10,949 bases of DNA, taken from assembly GCA_023486985.1 (NCBI GenBank), contig JAMDEM010000125.1, forward strand, positions 1 through 10,949. Reading direction: 5' to 3'. The notes under the pieces were generated by a model. The model searched no databases. It was not told the origin of the DNA and worked only from the letters and a program-made list of their open reading frames with translations. Within the stretch, counting starts at the first letter, position 1, and every line of letters begins with the position of its first letter. Shown piece by piece: positions 1 to 6,718 of the stretch. A program made the translations under genes and the position numbers. Origin of the DNA: Bacillota bacterium (GTDB taxonomy: Bacteria; Vulcanimicrobiota; JAMDEM01).

Positions 1-610
1 CGGCATGAAGGCCGAGCCATCCCTGCTTTTTGGCTTTCCACATTGCCATCCTTAAAAAGCCCTTTTTAGATTCACCGTAATAATCGCTTCCAAGGACATA
101 TGTTACGCCTTCATCAGGAAAAACAAGAATCTGCCTGTCTTTTTCCTGCCACTCTGGGATGTAAACCAGATTCAAATGAGGTCCTTTTGCCTCTTTTTTG
201 TACGGAAACAAAGTGGCGCCGCACATATAGGCAAGCCTTATGGATTCCTTTCTCTGCATTGAAACAAAAAGAGTACAGCGGGGATTGAATTCGCTGTTTT
301 CACCCATTGTTCTGTCTATGCAGATAAAAGGAGCTTTTTTCATGTATTCGTGAACTTTTTTTAAAGTTTTGTCAAGATTCTTTATAATATCTTTTTGCTT
401 GTCATTAAGCTTGCTTTGTTTAACATCATCTCCGCCTATATAAACAGTTGCCCCGGCGCTTCTGTTTTTCACCGTTGTGTGGAAAACAACATTTCCAAAT
501 CTGGTAAAATTTCCATAGACCTCCGCCCTGTCCCTCAAATACCAATCCGGCAGATGATTAACGTTGGCTTGATTGTAAAGTTCCTCTACTGCCTTTAAAA
601 CGCTTTCCAT
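1..610 (-). CDS. pckA: Phosphoenolpyruvate carboxykinase (ATP-type, divergent), N-terminal 203 residues, cut by window edge
   Basis: This is a partial gene: translation starts at the ATG at 610-608 and stays open to base 1, so the C-terminal part, including the P-loop, lies outside the window. The best clue is residues 174-184, a GSDYYGESKKG stretch followed by a methionine- and tryptophan-containing helix and GLHA at 200-203. This matches the region before the nucleotide-binding core of ATP-dependent PEPCK, where E. coli has WYGGEMKKG with the metal- and substrate-binding lysine. Upstream, residues 152-173 resemble the family's segment leading into that motif. The N-terminal 150 residues are not close to the E. 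coli enzyme, so this is a divergent subfamily. PEPCK interconverts oxaloacetate + ATP and PEP + CO2 + ADP. As the last gene of an operon with malate dehydrogenase and fumarase, it would link the C4 acids to PEP. The 62-bp gap after korC is the longest in this operon. A kinase-inactive paralogue cannot be excluded without the C-terminus. Confidence 0.75.
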   Translation of the reverse strand, partial: MESVLKAVEELYNQANVNHLPDWYLRDRAEVYGNFTRFGNVVFHTTVKNRSAGATVYIGGDDVKQSKLNDKQKDIIKNLDKTLKKVHEYMKKAPFICIDRTMGENSEFNPRCTLFVSMQRKESIRLAYMCGATLFPYKKEAKGPHLNLVYIPEWQEKDRQILVFPDEGVTYVLGSDYYGESKKGFLRMAMWKAKKQGWLGLHA

Positions 611-622
611 TACTTTATTACG

Positions 623-629
623 CCTCCTT
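623..629 (-). promoter_or_regulatory. Ribosome binding site of pckA
   Basis: On the minus strand AAGGAGG lies 12 bases before the ATG at 610. It is a near-perfect Shine-Dalgarno sequence, though the spacing is longer than usual. No other in-frame start codon lies closer to it, so it supports 610 as the start. The 62-bp leader (611-672) is very AT-rich and could hold a weak internal promoter, but no convincing -35/-10 pair or terminator hairpin was found in it. Confidence 0.6.
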
Positions 630-672
630 AAAATTTTAGATGATTTATAATATATTCCATATTGTGAAATTC

Positions 673-1218
673 TTAACTACATGCCTTAAAACCTTCTTCA
701 AGGGCTTTTATATTTATCTCAACTGTCCCTTTGGGCGCCCTCTTCTCTATCGCCATTTTAAGGGAATCAATTGATACAATGCCCGTAAGACAGGATATAA
801 ATCCAAGAGCGGCAATGCTTGCCGCGAAATTTTTGCCGGTTGCCGAGCGGGATAAATCTTCTAAGGGAACCTTATGAATCATGGATTTTCTATCAGTCCC
901 TGATTCTCCGTGTATATTTACTTCATTAGAATTCACAATTATAACTGTATCATCTTTCACGGTTTTTATATGCTTTTCATAAGCATCCTGAGATAAAACC
1001 AGAAGGAGATCCGGAACTTCCACTTTAGGATAATCAACTTCTTCCGTATCAATTATTATCTCGGATTTGCTCGGGGCGCCCCGCGCCAGCGGCGCATAAG
1101 ACTGGGTCTGGACGGCATACTTCCCGCCAAATATAGCTGCAGCTTCGGCAAGAATCTGCCCGGCAAGAATCAGACCCTGTCCCCCAACACCAGCCATTCT
1201 TATTTCATAACGAGACAT
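673..1218 (-). CDS. korC: 2-oxoglutarate:ferredoxin oxidoreductase, gamma subunit
   Basis: The 181-residue protein has the usual length of a stand-alone gamma subunit of 2-oxoacid:ferredoxin oxidoreductases. It begins with the family signature: GVGGQGL at residues 10-16, followed by an AGQILAEAA helix. Residues 38-53 (QTQSYAPLARGAPSKS) correspond to the conserved QxxSYGPExRGGxSxS block. Here the second glycine of the RGG is replaced (RGA), and PLA replaces the usual PEx. The subunit completes the four-gene set korD-korA-korB-korC and helps form the CoA-binding part of the enzyme. The start is supported by AGGAGA at 1231-1226, which overlaps the korB stop codon (TAG, 1232-1230), so translation is probably coupled. 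Function is clear at the family level. The substrate (2-oxoglutarate rather than a branched-chain 2-oxoacid) is inferred from the TCA gene neighbours. Confidence 0.88.
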   Translation of the reverse strand: MSRYEIRMAGVGGQGLILAGQILAEAAAIFGGKYAVQTQSYAPLARGAPSKSEIIIDTEEVDYPKVEVPDLLLVLSQDAYEKHIKTVKDDTVIIVNSNEVNIHGESGTDRKSMIHKVPLEDLSRSATGKNFAASIAALGFISCLTGIVSIDSLKMAIEKRAPKGTVEINIKALEEGFKACS

Positions 1219-1229
1219 ATAATAATCTC

Positions 1230-2090
1230 CTAACTATGGTCATGATGAATTTCTTTTTCCCTCATTTCCTGAGCCTTACGTACAACCTCTTTGTAATGTT
1301 CAAGATAATCAGGCAGTTCTTTGTCAACAAAAATGCCTCTTTCAAGCTTGCCGGCTTTTTCCTCTGCCTTTGCCGAGGCTGGAACTGTAATGTCTTTCAG
1401 CCAGTTCATCATTTGAAGGGCGGTGGCTTTCTGGTTTGACCTGCCGAAATAAGTATGGCAGTTGCTCATTATCTCCACCACTGAGAACCCTTTCTTATCA
1501 ATAGCCCTTGCAATAAACTTTTCAGCTTCAAGAACATAGGTAACAACACTTCTTGCCACAAAAGTTGCTCCCGCTGCTTCAGCGGTTTTACATATATCAA
1601 AAGGCTGATCAATGGAGCCGTAAGGAGCAGTTGCAGCAACGCTGCCAAAAGGTGTTGTGGGCGAATACTGCCCCCTGGTTAAGCCGTAAGTAAGGTTATT
1701 TATAACAATGGCTGCAATGTCCATGTTTCTGGCGGCGGTATGAATAAAGTGATTTCCCCCTATTGCCATTGCATCGCCGTCACCCATTACAACAATAACT
1801 TTCATTTCGGGCTTAGCAAGCTTCAAGCCGGTGGCAAAAGAAAGCGCCCTTCCGTGAGTGGTATGGAGGGTGTTAAAATCAACATAAGCAGCCATTCTTC
1901 CTGAACAGCCTATTCCGGAAACCATTGCCACTTTATCCTTATCAAGTCCAAGGTCGGCAACGGCTCTTATGATAGCTTTTAAAACAATGCCTATTCCACA
2001 CCCCGGGCACCAGACAGTGGGAAATTTTTTATTCTGCCTCAGGTAATGATAGACAGAAGGCATTTCTCTTTCATCAGCGCAGGTATCCAT
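1230..2090 (-). CDS. korB: 2-oxoglutarate:ferredoxin oxidoreductase, beta subunit (TPP-binding)
   Basis: This 286-residue protein binds thiamine diphosphate and the electron-transferring [4Fe-4S] cluster of the enzyme. The family-typical opening YHYLRQNKKFPTVWCPGCGIG is at residues 14-34. C28, C31, C62 and C211 have the spacing of the four cluster ligands in 2-oxoacid:ferredoxin oxidoreductase beta subunits. The TPP/Mg motif is GDGDAMAIGGNH at 103-114, completed by NNLTYGLTRGQYSPT at 131-145. The enzyme catalyses 2-oxoglutarate + CoA + oxidised ferredoxin to succinyl-CoA + CO2 + reduced ferredoxin, reversibly. The ATG directly follows the korA stop codon (TAA at 2093-2091) and has only a weak, distant Shine-Dalgarno, so translation is likely coupled. 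Met10 is a possible alternative start, since conserved sequence begins only after it. Mature C-terminal residues 240-286 are charged and less conserved. Confidence 0.92.
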   Translation of the reverse strand: MDTCADEREMPSVYHYLRQNKKFPTVWCPGCGIGIVLKAIIRAVADLGLDKDKVAMVSGIGCSGRMAAYVDFNTLHTTHGRALSFATGLKLAKPEMKVIVVMGDGDAMAIGGNHFIHTAARNMDIAAIVINNLTYGLTRGQYSPTTPFGSVAATAPYGSIDQPFDICKTAEAAGATFVARSVVTYVLEAEKFIARAIDKKGFSVVEIMSNCHTYFGRSNQKATALQMMNWLKDITVPASAKAEEKAGKLERGIFVDKELPDYLEHYKEVVRKAQEMREKEIHHDHS

Positions 2091-3218
2091 TTAATTTTTC
2101 AATCCCATCCTCTCAAGTATCTGTCCGGGTGTTATTATTTCTCCATCAACCCTGTTTAAGCCGTTAACTTCACACTGTCCCTTTGCAGCTCTTTGAACGT
2201 CCAGAATCAACTGTCCAAAGTTAAGCTCGGGAACAAGAATATTTTTAACCTTTGAAGCTATCTCATTTATATGTTTATCGGGAAAAGGCGTAATAGTGAG
2301 AAGTTTTACCATGCCCAGCTTTTTGCCCGCCGCCCTTGCCTGTCTTACCGCCGCCCTGGCTGAGCGGGCTGATATACCGCATGCAATTATTGCATATTCG
2401 GCATCCTCAATCATCACATCTTCATAAAGCAGGATATCTTCAAGATTGGAATTAATCTTCCGGAAGACTCTTTCATACCATGCAAGAATCTCATCAGCTC
2501 TTAAAGTTGGAAATCCCATCTTGTCATGAAGAAGGCCGGTAATATGGAACCTGTAGCCCTCCCCAAAATTCGCCAGCGGAGGGACCCCGTTTTCCGCATC
2601 GCCAAAGGGAAAATATTCCTCCGGCTGGCAGGTGGGTTTTACTCTTTCAAAAATTTCAAGCTTATCAGGAGCTGGAATATCAACCTTTTCCCTCATGTGA
2701 GCCACAACTTCATCCATGAGAAGAATCACCGGCGTACGGTATTTTTCTGAAAAATTAAAGGCTTTAACCGTAAGGTTAAATGCTTCCTTTACCGAAGAGG
2801 GATACAGGACAATTATAGGATGATCCCCGTGCGTTCCCCAGCGCGCCTGCATCAGATCTCCCTGTGCAGGACTGGTGGGCTGTCCCGTACTTGGTCCCAT
2901 CCTCTGGACATTTACCACAACGCATGGAATCTCGGCTGCACAGGCAAACCCGATGTTTTCCTGCATCAGTGAAAAGCCGGGACCGCTGGTGGCGGTCATT
3001 GCCTTACACCCGCCGATGGAAGCGCCGATAATGGCTGCCATGCTGGCAATTTCATCTTCCATTTGAATAAAAGTCCTGCCCAGGACAGGAAGCTTCTCAG
3101 ATAAAACCTCTGCAATTTCCGTGGAAGGAGTAATAGGATAACCCGCAAAAAAACAAAGACCAGCCGCAACTGCGCCCTCAGCGCATGCTTCATTTCCCTG
3201 AATCAATATATTGCTCAC
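2091..3218 (-). CDS. korA: 2-oxoglutarate:ferredoxin oxidoreductase, alpha subunit
   Basis: The 375-residue protein has the standard length for a KorA subunit without a fused gamma domain. Diagnostic blocks are GYPITPSTE at 26-34, FIQMEDEIASMAA at 50-62, TATSGPGFSLMQE at 75-87, GPSTGQPTSPAQGD at 108-121 and a DEVVAHMREKV segment at 169-179. The glutamate in QMEDEIA and the SGPG loop belong to the pyrimidine-domain side of the TPP site shared with KorB. The C-terminal third (from about 270) is the transketolase-C-like domain. The start codon is GTG (3218-3216). It overlaps the TGA stop of korD by four bases (GTGA), a usual translational-coupling arrangement, with only a purine-rich AGAAAGAAGAAG upstream. 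The substrate is assigned as 2-oxoglutarate because of the korDABC order and the malate dehydrogenase/fumarase neighbours. A 2-oxoisovalerate (Vor) role is the main alternative. Confidence 0.92.
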   Translation of the reverse strand: MSNILIQGNEACAEGAVAAGLCFFAGYPITPSTEIAEVLSEKLPVLGRTFIQMEDEIASMAAIIGASIGGCKAMTATSGPGFSLMQENIGFACAAEIPCVVVNVQRMGPSTGQPTSPAQGDLMQARWGTHGDHPIIVLYPSSVKEAFNLTVKAFNFSEKYRTPVILLMDEVVAHMREKVDIPAPDKLEIFERVKPTCQPEEYFPFGDAENGVPPLANFGEGYRFHITGLLHDKMGFPTLRADEILAWYERVFRKINSNLEDILLYEDVMIEDAEYAIIACGISARSARAAVRQARAAGKKLGMVKLLTITPFPDKHINEIASKVKNILVPELNFGQLILDVQRAAKGQCEVNGLNRVDGEIITPGQILERMGLKN

Positions 3219-3508
3219 TTTTTCTTCTTCTTTCTAAATCCCGGCACGGCTATAGCGAAATCGGGGCACATAAGTTCGCATAAGCCGCAGGATGAACATT
3301 TTTCCTGGTCGCTCAGCTCGGGAAAGCCTTCCTCGTCAAGCTTAAGAATCTTTAAAGGACAAACAGCCGCGCATACTCCGCAGTTTTTGCACCATCCCTT
3401 TACAGTTATTATTTTTTCCTGATTCTCCTTTATCCTCTTTTCAATTACCTGAATAACGCTTTCCGGCGTGGAGCTTGAATGCGTTACCTCTTCATGTGTT
3501 TCATCCAT
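3215..3508 (-). CDS. korD: 2-oxoglutarate:ferredoxin oxidoreductase, delta subunit (2[4Fe-4S] ferredoxin)
   Basis: This 97-residue ferredoxin-like subunit carries two CxxCxxCxxxC(P) motifs: C40, C43, C46, C50 and C71, C74, C77, C81. These are enough for two [4Fe-4S] clusters that pass electrons from the TPP site to soluble ferredoxin. Residues 1-34 are a charged extension (rich in E, K and S) absent from minimal ferredoxins. The C-terminus ends in a run of lysines (FRKKKKK). It is first in the korDABC set, 13 bases after the fumarase beta stop codon, and overlaps korA by four bases. AAGGGTGA lies about 8 bases before the ATG at 3508. Its position fused into the kor set makes it a dedicated subunit and not a general ferredoxin. 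Confidence 0.9.
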   Translation of the reverse strand: MDETHEEVTHSSSTPESVIQVIEKRIKENQEKIITVKGWCKNCGVCAAVCPLKILKLDEEGFPELSDQEKCSSCGLCELMCPDFAIAVPGFRKKKKK

Positions 3509-3521
3509 AAATAATCACCCT

Positions 3522-4067
3522 TCATATTTTCCTGTAGCGTTTTCTGCCTTCTTCATAAAGGTCTCCGCCGTAAATATCATTTACAACCCAGACCGGAAAG
3601 TTTTCCACTTCAAGGCGGTAAACCGCTTCTGCCCCCAGATCTTCATAGGCTATCAAATCTGCCTTTTTTATGCACTGGGAAATAAGAGCGCCCGCTCCGC
3701 CTATGGAAGCCATATACACTGCCCGGTATTTTTTTATTGCCTCCCTTACTTCCATTGAGCGGGAGCCTTTGCCAATCATGCCTTTTATTCCTTCCTGCAT
3801 GAAACTTACAGCATATACATCCATTCTTCCGCTGGTGGTGGGACCGGCAGAGCCAATTACCCTTCCCTCTCTTGCCGGAGAAGGTCCCATGTAATAAATT
3901 GTTTGTCCCTTTAAATCAAAGGGCGGTTTTTCTCCTTTTTCCAGAGATTCAATAATCCTTTTATGGGCGGCATCCCTGGCAACATAAAGAATTCCGCAGA
4001 GACTAAGATGATCGCCGCTTTTAAGCTTATCTATAGTATCATCAGTTAAAGGAAGTCTGATTTCCAT
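3522..4067 (-). CDS. fumB: Class I fumarate hydratase, beta subunit (C-terminal domain type)
   Basis: The 181-residue protein corresponds to the C-terminal (swivelling beta) domain of [4Fe-4S] class I fumarases and L-tartrate dehydratase TtdB. Visible family features are RDAAHK at 31-36, the GPTTSGRMD block at 75-83 that contributes substrate-binding Ser/Arg residues, GKGSR around 99-103, and GAEAVYRLEVENFPVWVVND at 145-164. With the alpha subunit (4622-5467) it interconverts fumarate and L-malate in the cytoplasm, and the cluster makes it oxygen-sensitive. TtdB-type tartrate dehydratase is the alternative, but the adjacent malate dehydrogenase argues for fumarase. Unusually, the two subunit genes are separated by an unrelated small gene. 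The C-terminus ends in a basic stretch (GRKRYRKI). Confidence 0.9.
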   Translation of the reverse strand: MEIRLPLTDDTIDKLKSGDHLSLCGILYVARDAAHKRIIESLEKGEKPPFDLKGQTIYYMGPSPAREGRVIGSAGPTTSGRMDVYAVSFMQEGIKGMIGKGSRSMEVREAIKKYRAVYMASIGGAGALISQCIKKADLIAYEDLGAEAVYRLEVENFPVWVVNDIYGGDLYEEGRKRYRKI

Positions 4068-4073
4068 TCATTT

Positions 4074-4080
4074 CCTTCCT
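4074..4080 (-). promoter_or_regulatory. Ribosome binding site choosing the fumarase beta start
   Basis: Two overlapping ATGs occur on the minus strand (ATGAATG, at 4071 and 4067). AGGAAGG at 4080-4074 is 6 bases from the ATG at 4067 but only 2 bases from the out-of-frame ATG at 4071. This supports 4067, whose frame is the fumarase beta frame. The site lies just after the TGA stop of the upstream exported-protein gene. Confidence 0.6.
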
Positions 4081-4617
4081 TCACAGGCTTTTAAAGCTTT
4101 CGACAATTTTCGTAAGCATTTTCCTGTTATATTTATAATCCTTTACGTCCTTTGCAGTAAATTCCAGGGTGAAAAGATTCGGCTTCCTGTCTCTTAAAAT
4201 AAAGGCTTTAACAATATAATAAGGCTGACTTTTGCCTTTTGCCCTTGTTGAATATTCAACAATATACCTGTCGGAAAACTTTTTATCTTTAATCTTTTTA
4301 TAGTCTGAAAAAAGCCTTGCTCTTGCTTCAAACGCATATACAACATCATCAAGTTTTTTCGTTTCCGATATGTCGGCGGTCAGGGAAATAAATGCTCCCC
4401 TCGAGGGGCATTTAAAGGTAACAATGTTTTCAAAATGCCCTGACTTCGAAAGAAAATAGTTTTGTTCTGTTTTTTTCCAGGCTGAAGGGGCGAGCATCTT
4501 AAAGCTGAAATTTTTATTTTCATAACTAACCAGCTTAACGGCTGCAAAGGAAAAGACCGGAAAAAGGAACAAAAGTAGTACTATGAAGGAAATAATCTTT
4601 CGATATCTTTTTTTCAT
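4081..4617 (-). CDS. Exported protein of unknown function, possibly PsbP-like, between the fumarase subunits
   Basis: The 178-residue protein is not confidently recognised. It has a clear Sec-type signal peptide: a basic n-region (MKKRYRK), a hydrophobic core at about 9-23, and a probable cleavage site after the alanines at 25-26. No lipobox cysteine is present. The mature part is lysine- and phenylalanine-rich, about 150 residues, with one cysteine (C70). It opens with a pattern of the form YENKNFSFKMLAPSAWKK (residues 32-49), followed by alternating strands and a final helix ending IVESFKS. That layout resembles small PsbP/Mog1-fold (DUF1795-like) periplasmic proteins; this is fold inference by eye only. 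It starts 2 bases before the last base of nothing else: the gap to the fumarase alpha stop is 4 bases, and the gap to the fumarase beta start is 13 bases, so it is co-transcribed with both. The Shine-Dalgarno is weak. An exported protein inside a cytoplasmic enzyme operon is odd, and no role can be assigned. Confidence 0.8.
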   Translation of the reverse strand: MKKRYRKIISFIVLLLFLFPVFSFAAVKLVSYENKNFSFKMLAPSAWKKTEQNYFLSKSGHFENIVTFKCPSRGAFISLTADISETKKLDDVVYAFEARARLFSDYKKIKDKKFSDRYIVEYSTRAKGKSQPYYIVKAFILRDRKPNLFTLEFTAKDVKDYKYNRKMLTKIVESFKSL

Positions 4618-4621
4618 AATT

Positions 4622-5467
4622 TTAAAGGATCGCCTCTTTCAACCTGGCCGAATTACATTGAATGCATACGCCTACAGGCAGACCGGCTATATGAGAGTGA
4701 AAATACTCTATATGCACTGCCAAAGCCGTTGTCTTTCCTCCGAAGCCCTCAGGCCCTATTCCGAGAGAATTGATGCGTTTGAGAAGTTCTTTTTCAAGAT
4801 CTGCATATTCAGCTGACTTGTTAGGAGTTCCAAGGGGCCTGGTTAAAGCCTTTTTTGCAAGGGCAAGAGCCTTGTCGGCTGTTCCGCCGATACCAACACC
4901 CACAATTACCGGGGGACAAGGATTGGAACCTGCCTTTTCCACCGTGCTCACAACAAATTCCTTGACTCCTTCTACCCCCTGGGAGGGTTTAAGCATTGCA
5001 AGAGCAGACATATTCTCAGAGCCTCCGCCCTTTGGAAGCACCGTAATTTTTAACCGGCAGCCTTCCACAATTTCCGTATGAATTACCGCAGGGGTATTAT
5101 CTTTTGTATTGATTCTTGAAAAAACAGGGTCCCGGACAATGGATTTTCTCAGGAACCCGTCAACATAAGCCTTCCTTACGCCTTCCTGTATAGCTTCATT
5201 AAAGCTTCCGCCTGTAATTCTAACATCCTGACCGTATTCAATAAAAACAACTGTCAAGCCGCAGTCCTGACAAATAGGAAGCTGTTCTTTCTCTGCCAGA
5301 AGTGCGTTATCAAGCAGCTTCTCAAGAACTGTCCTTCCCAGGGGAGAATCTTCTGCGTTTGCAGCCTCCGCTAATGCTTTTTTTACATCGCCGGGCAGAC
5401 TAAAATTTGCTTCCTTGCAAAGACAAGCAACTGCCTGGGTTATATCCTTACAATCTATTTCTCTCAT
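4622..5467 (-). CDS. fumA: Class I fumarate hydratase, alpha subunit (N-terminal domain type)
   Basis: This 281-residue protein matches the N-terminal, [4Fe-4S]-binding domain of class I fumarases (TtdA-like). The likely cluster ligands are C66 in PICQDCG (64-70), C184 in SNPCPPVIVGVGIGG (181-195) and C271 (or C268) in GVCIQCNSAR (266-275). Other family marks are LPKGGGSENMS at 144-154 and LGIGPEGFGGKTTAL at 235-249. It dehydrates malate to fumarate reversibly, together with the beta subunit encoded after the next gene. The ATG (5467) follows the mdh TAA stop with no gap and only a weak AAGGC upstream, so translation is likely coupled to mdh. Tartrate dehydratase alpha is the only close alternative; the location next to malate dehydrogenase favours fumarase. 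Confidence 0.92.
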   Translation of the reverse strand: MREIDCKDITQAVACLCKEANFSLPGDVKKALAEAANAEDSPLGRTVLEKLLDNALLAEKEQLPICQDCGLTVVFIEYGQDVRITGGSFNEAIQEGVRKAYVDGFLRKSIVRDPVFSRINTKDNTPAVIHTEIVEGCRLKITVLPKGGGSENMSALAMLKPSQGVEGVKEFVVSTVEKAGSNPCPPVIVGVGIGGTADKALALAKKALTRPLGTPNKSAEYADLEKELLKRINSLGIGPEGFGGKTTALAVHIEYFHSHIAGLPVGVCIQCNSARLKEAIL

Positions 5468-6400
5468 TTACAGCTTTGCCTTCATCATATCCACCAACTC
5501 TTTAACAGCAGAAGCAGATCTTTCCAGTTTCTCTTTTTCCTCCCCGGTAAGTTTAATTTCTATAATTTCCTCAATTCCCTTTGCACCAAGCTTCACGGGT
5601 ACTCCCACAAAAAGCCCCTTTATTCCAAATTCCCCGTCAAGATAAACCGCACAGGGGAGCACTTTTTTCTTATCAAGAACAATTGAATCAACCATATCTA
5701 CAACCGCCGCCGAAGGCGCATAATATGCACTCCCTGTTTTTAACAGCTTCACAATTTCAGCTCCGCCGTCCTGGGTTCTTTTAACAATTCTTTCAACCGT
5801 CTCAGCCGGAAGAATCTCCGTTACAGGCACCCCGGCAACAGTGGTATATCTGGGCATGGGAACCATTGTATCGCCGTGTCCTCCAAGAACATAAGCGGTT
5901 ATAACCTCCACCGATACTTTTAACTCTTCAGCAAGAAATGTTCTGAACCTTGCAGTGTCAAGGACCCCTGCCATACCCATTATCCTTTCCCTTGGAAAGC
6001 CGCTTACCTGGAAGGCAAGCTGAGTCATAGCATCAAGAGGATTCGCCACCATAATTATAATACAATCAGGGGAAAATTTCACCACCTGCGAAATAACTTT
6101 CCTTATTATCTCCATGTTCAGATAAAGAAGGTCATCCCTGCTCATTCCTGGTTTTCTTGCCAGCCCCGAAGTAATGACTACTATGTCGGAATCCTTCGTA
6201 TCCTCATAAGAGTTAGTACCCTTAATATAAGTATCATACCCGTAGATTGGACCTGACTGCATTATATCCAGAGCTTTTCCCTGGGGCAAGCCCTCGACAA
6301 TATCAATCAGCACCAAATCTGCATAATTTTTTTCAGCCAGCCGCTGGGTAAGCGTTCCGCCCACCATGCCCGCGCCGACGACCGTGATTTTTTTCCTCAT
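5468..6400 (-). CDS. mdh: Malate dehydrogenase (NAD-dependent, LDH-like type)
   Basis: The 310-residue protein is an LDH/MDH-superfamily malate dehydrogenase of normal length. The Rossmann motif GAGMVG is at 9-14 and the acidic residue D33 (VLIDI) indicates NAD rather than NADP. The mobile-loop segment ARKPGMSRDDLL (81-92) has arginine at the substrate-specificity position (R82, glutamine in lactate dehydrogenases) and R88. N120 (VANPLD), D148/R151 (GVLDTARF) and the catalytic H175 (LGGHGDTMVP) complete the active site. It interconverts malate and oxaloacetate with NAD(H) in the cytoplasm. It is the first gene of the left operon, follows the repeat-filled intergenic region, and directly abuts the fumarase alpha gene, so two successive TCA steps are encoded together. 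The start at 6400 has a strong Shine-Dalgarno. Confidence 0.96.
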   Translation of the reverse strand: MRKKITVVGAGMVGGTLTQRLAEKNYADLVLIDIVEGLPQGKALDIMQSGPIYGYDTYIKGTNSYEDTKDSDIVVITSGLARKPGMSRDDLLYLNMEIIRKVISQVVKFSPDCIIIMVANPLDAMTQLAFQVSGFPRERIMGMAGVLDTARFRTFLAEELKVSVEVITAYVLGGHGDTMVPMPRYTTVAGVPVTEILPAETVERIVKRTQDGGAEIVKLLKTGSAYYAPSAAVVDMVDSIVLDKKKVLPCAVYLDGEFGIKGLFVGVPVKLGAKGIEEIIEIKLTGEEKEKLERSASAVKELVDMMKAKL

Positions 6401-6405
6401 ACTGT

Positions 6406-6412
6406 ACCTCCT
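6406..6412 (-). promoter_or_regulatory. Strong ribosome binding site of mdh
   Basis: AGGAGGT on the minus strand lies 5 bases before the mdh ATG at 6400, the best Shine-Dalgarno in the window. It fits mdh being the first gene of a transcript. The AT-rich stretch just upstream (6412-6445, with TATAAG-like and TAATAT-like hexamers) is a plausible place for the promoter, but no matching -35 box is evident. Confidence 0.65.
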
Positions 6413-6442
6413 AATTATTTACTTTTTTGCCTTATATTATTT

Positions 6443-6466
6443 TTGCAGAGGTGGTATTTATGCCGC
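6443..6466 (+). repeat. Left terminal inverted repeat of the composite element
   Basis: Compared with the reverse complement of 6886-6909, it matches at 18 of 24 positions. The shared core is TTG-AG-GGTG followed by ATTTATG. Part of it can also fold on itself: GGTGG (6450-6454) with CCGCC (6463-6467), counting one G-T pair. Confidence 0.5.
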
Positions 6467-6467
6467 C

Positions 6468-6522
6468 GGTAGTGGCAAAGCTTGCTTTGCCTTTTTTATG
6501 GAGAGCAAGCTCTCCCACTACC
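6468..6522. repeat. Cloverleaf-like 55-bp palindromic block
   Basis: GGTAGTG (6468-6474) pairs with CACTACC (6516-6522) and encloses two hairpins. One is GGCAAAGC-TT-GCTTTGCC (6474-6491), a perfect 8-bp stem. The other is GGAGAGC-AA-GCTCTCC (6500-6515), a perfect 7-bp stem. The ends of adjacent stems compete for one or two bases. Such density of perfect symmetry in 55 bp is well above what a random intergenic sequence would show. Confidence 0.65.
6474..6497 (+). terminator. Possible intrinsic terminator for plus-strand transcription
   Basis: The perfect 8-bp stem at 6474-6491 is followed on the plus strand by six T residues (6492-6497), which has the form of a rho-independent terminator. No plus-strand gene lies upstream, so if it works it would only stop antisense transcription into mdh's upstream region. 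The two-base loop is tighter than usual (a 7-bp stem with a four-base loop is possible), and the motif may simply be part of the repeat. Confidence 0.25.
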
Positions 6523-6718
6523 TCATTTTGCTTCGGAATACCCCGCAGTTTTGCTGCTGGGTCTCAATTTGCAAAACAACCTTAAATTTTCGCTTCGCTA
6601 TCGCCGAGCTGCTCGCTAGGCTTCATCTTTGAAATCAGTGTTTTGCGGAACCTTCTAGACCACCCTCCCCTTCGGGCGGGTACCCGTCCTGCTCGTAAAG
6701 AAGTTCCAGCCAAAACCC

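Noticed and set aside
4770..5081. 103-codon plus-strand open frame, and others such as 3468-3758 and 8046-8348
   Set aside because: They lie opposite well-conserved minus-strand enzymes, have no recognisable domains and no ribosome binding sites, so they are antisense shadows.
6468..6522. Cloverleaf-like fold as a tRNA gene
   Set aside because: It is only 55 bp, with no T-loop, D-loop or anticodon-arm consensus, and the stems are simple palindromes.
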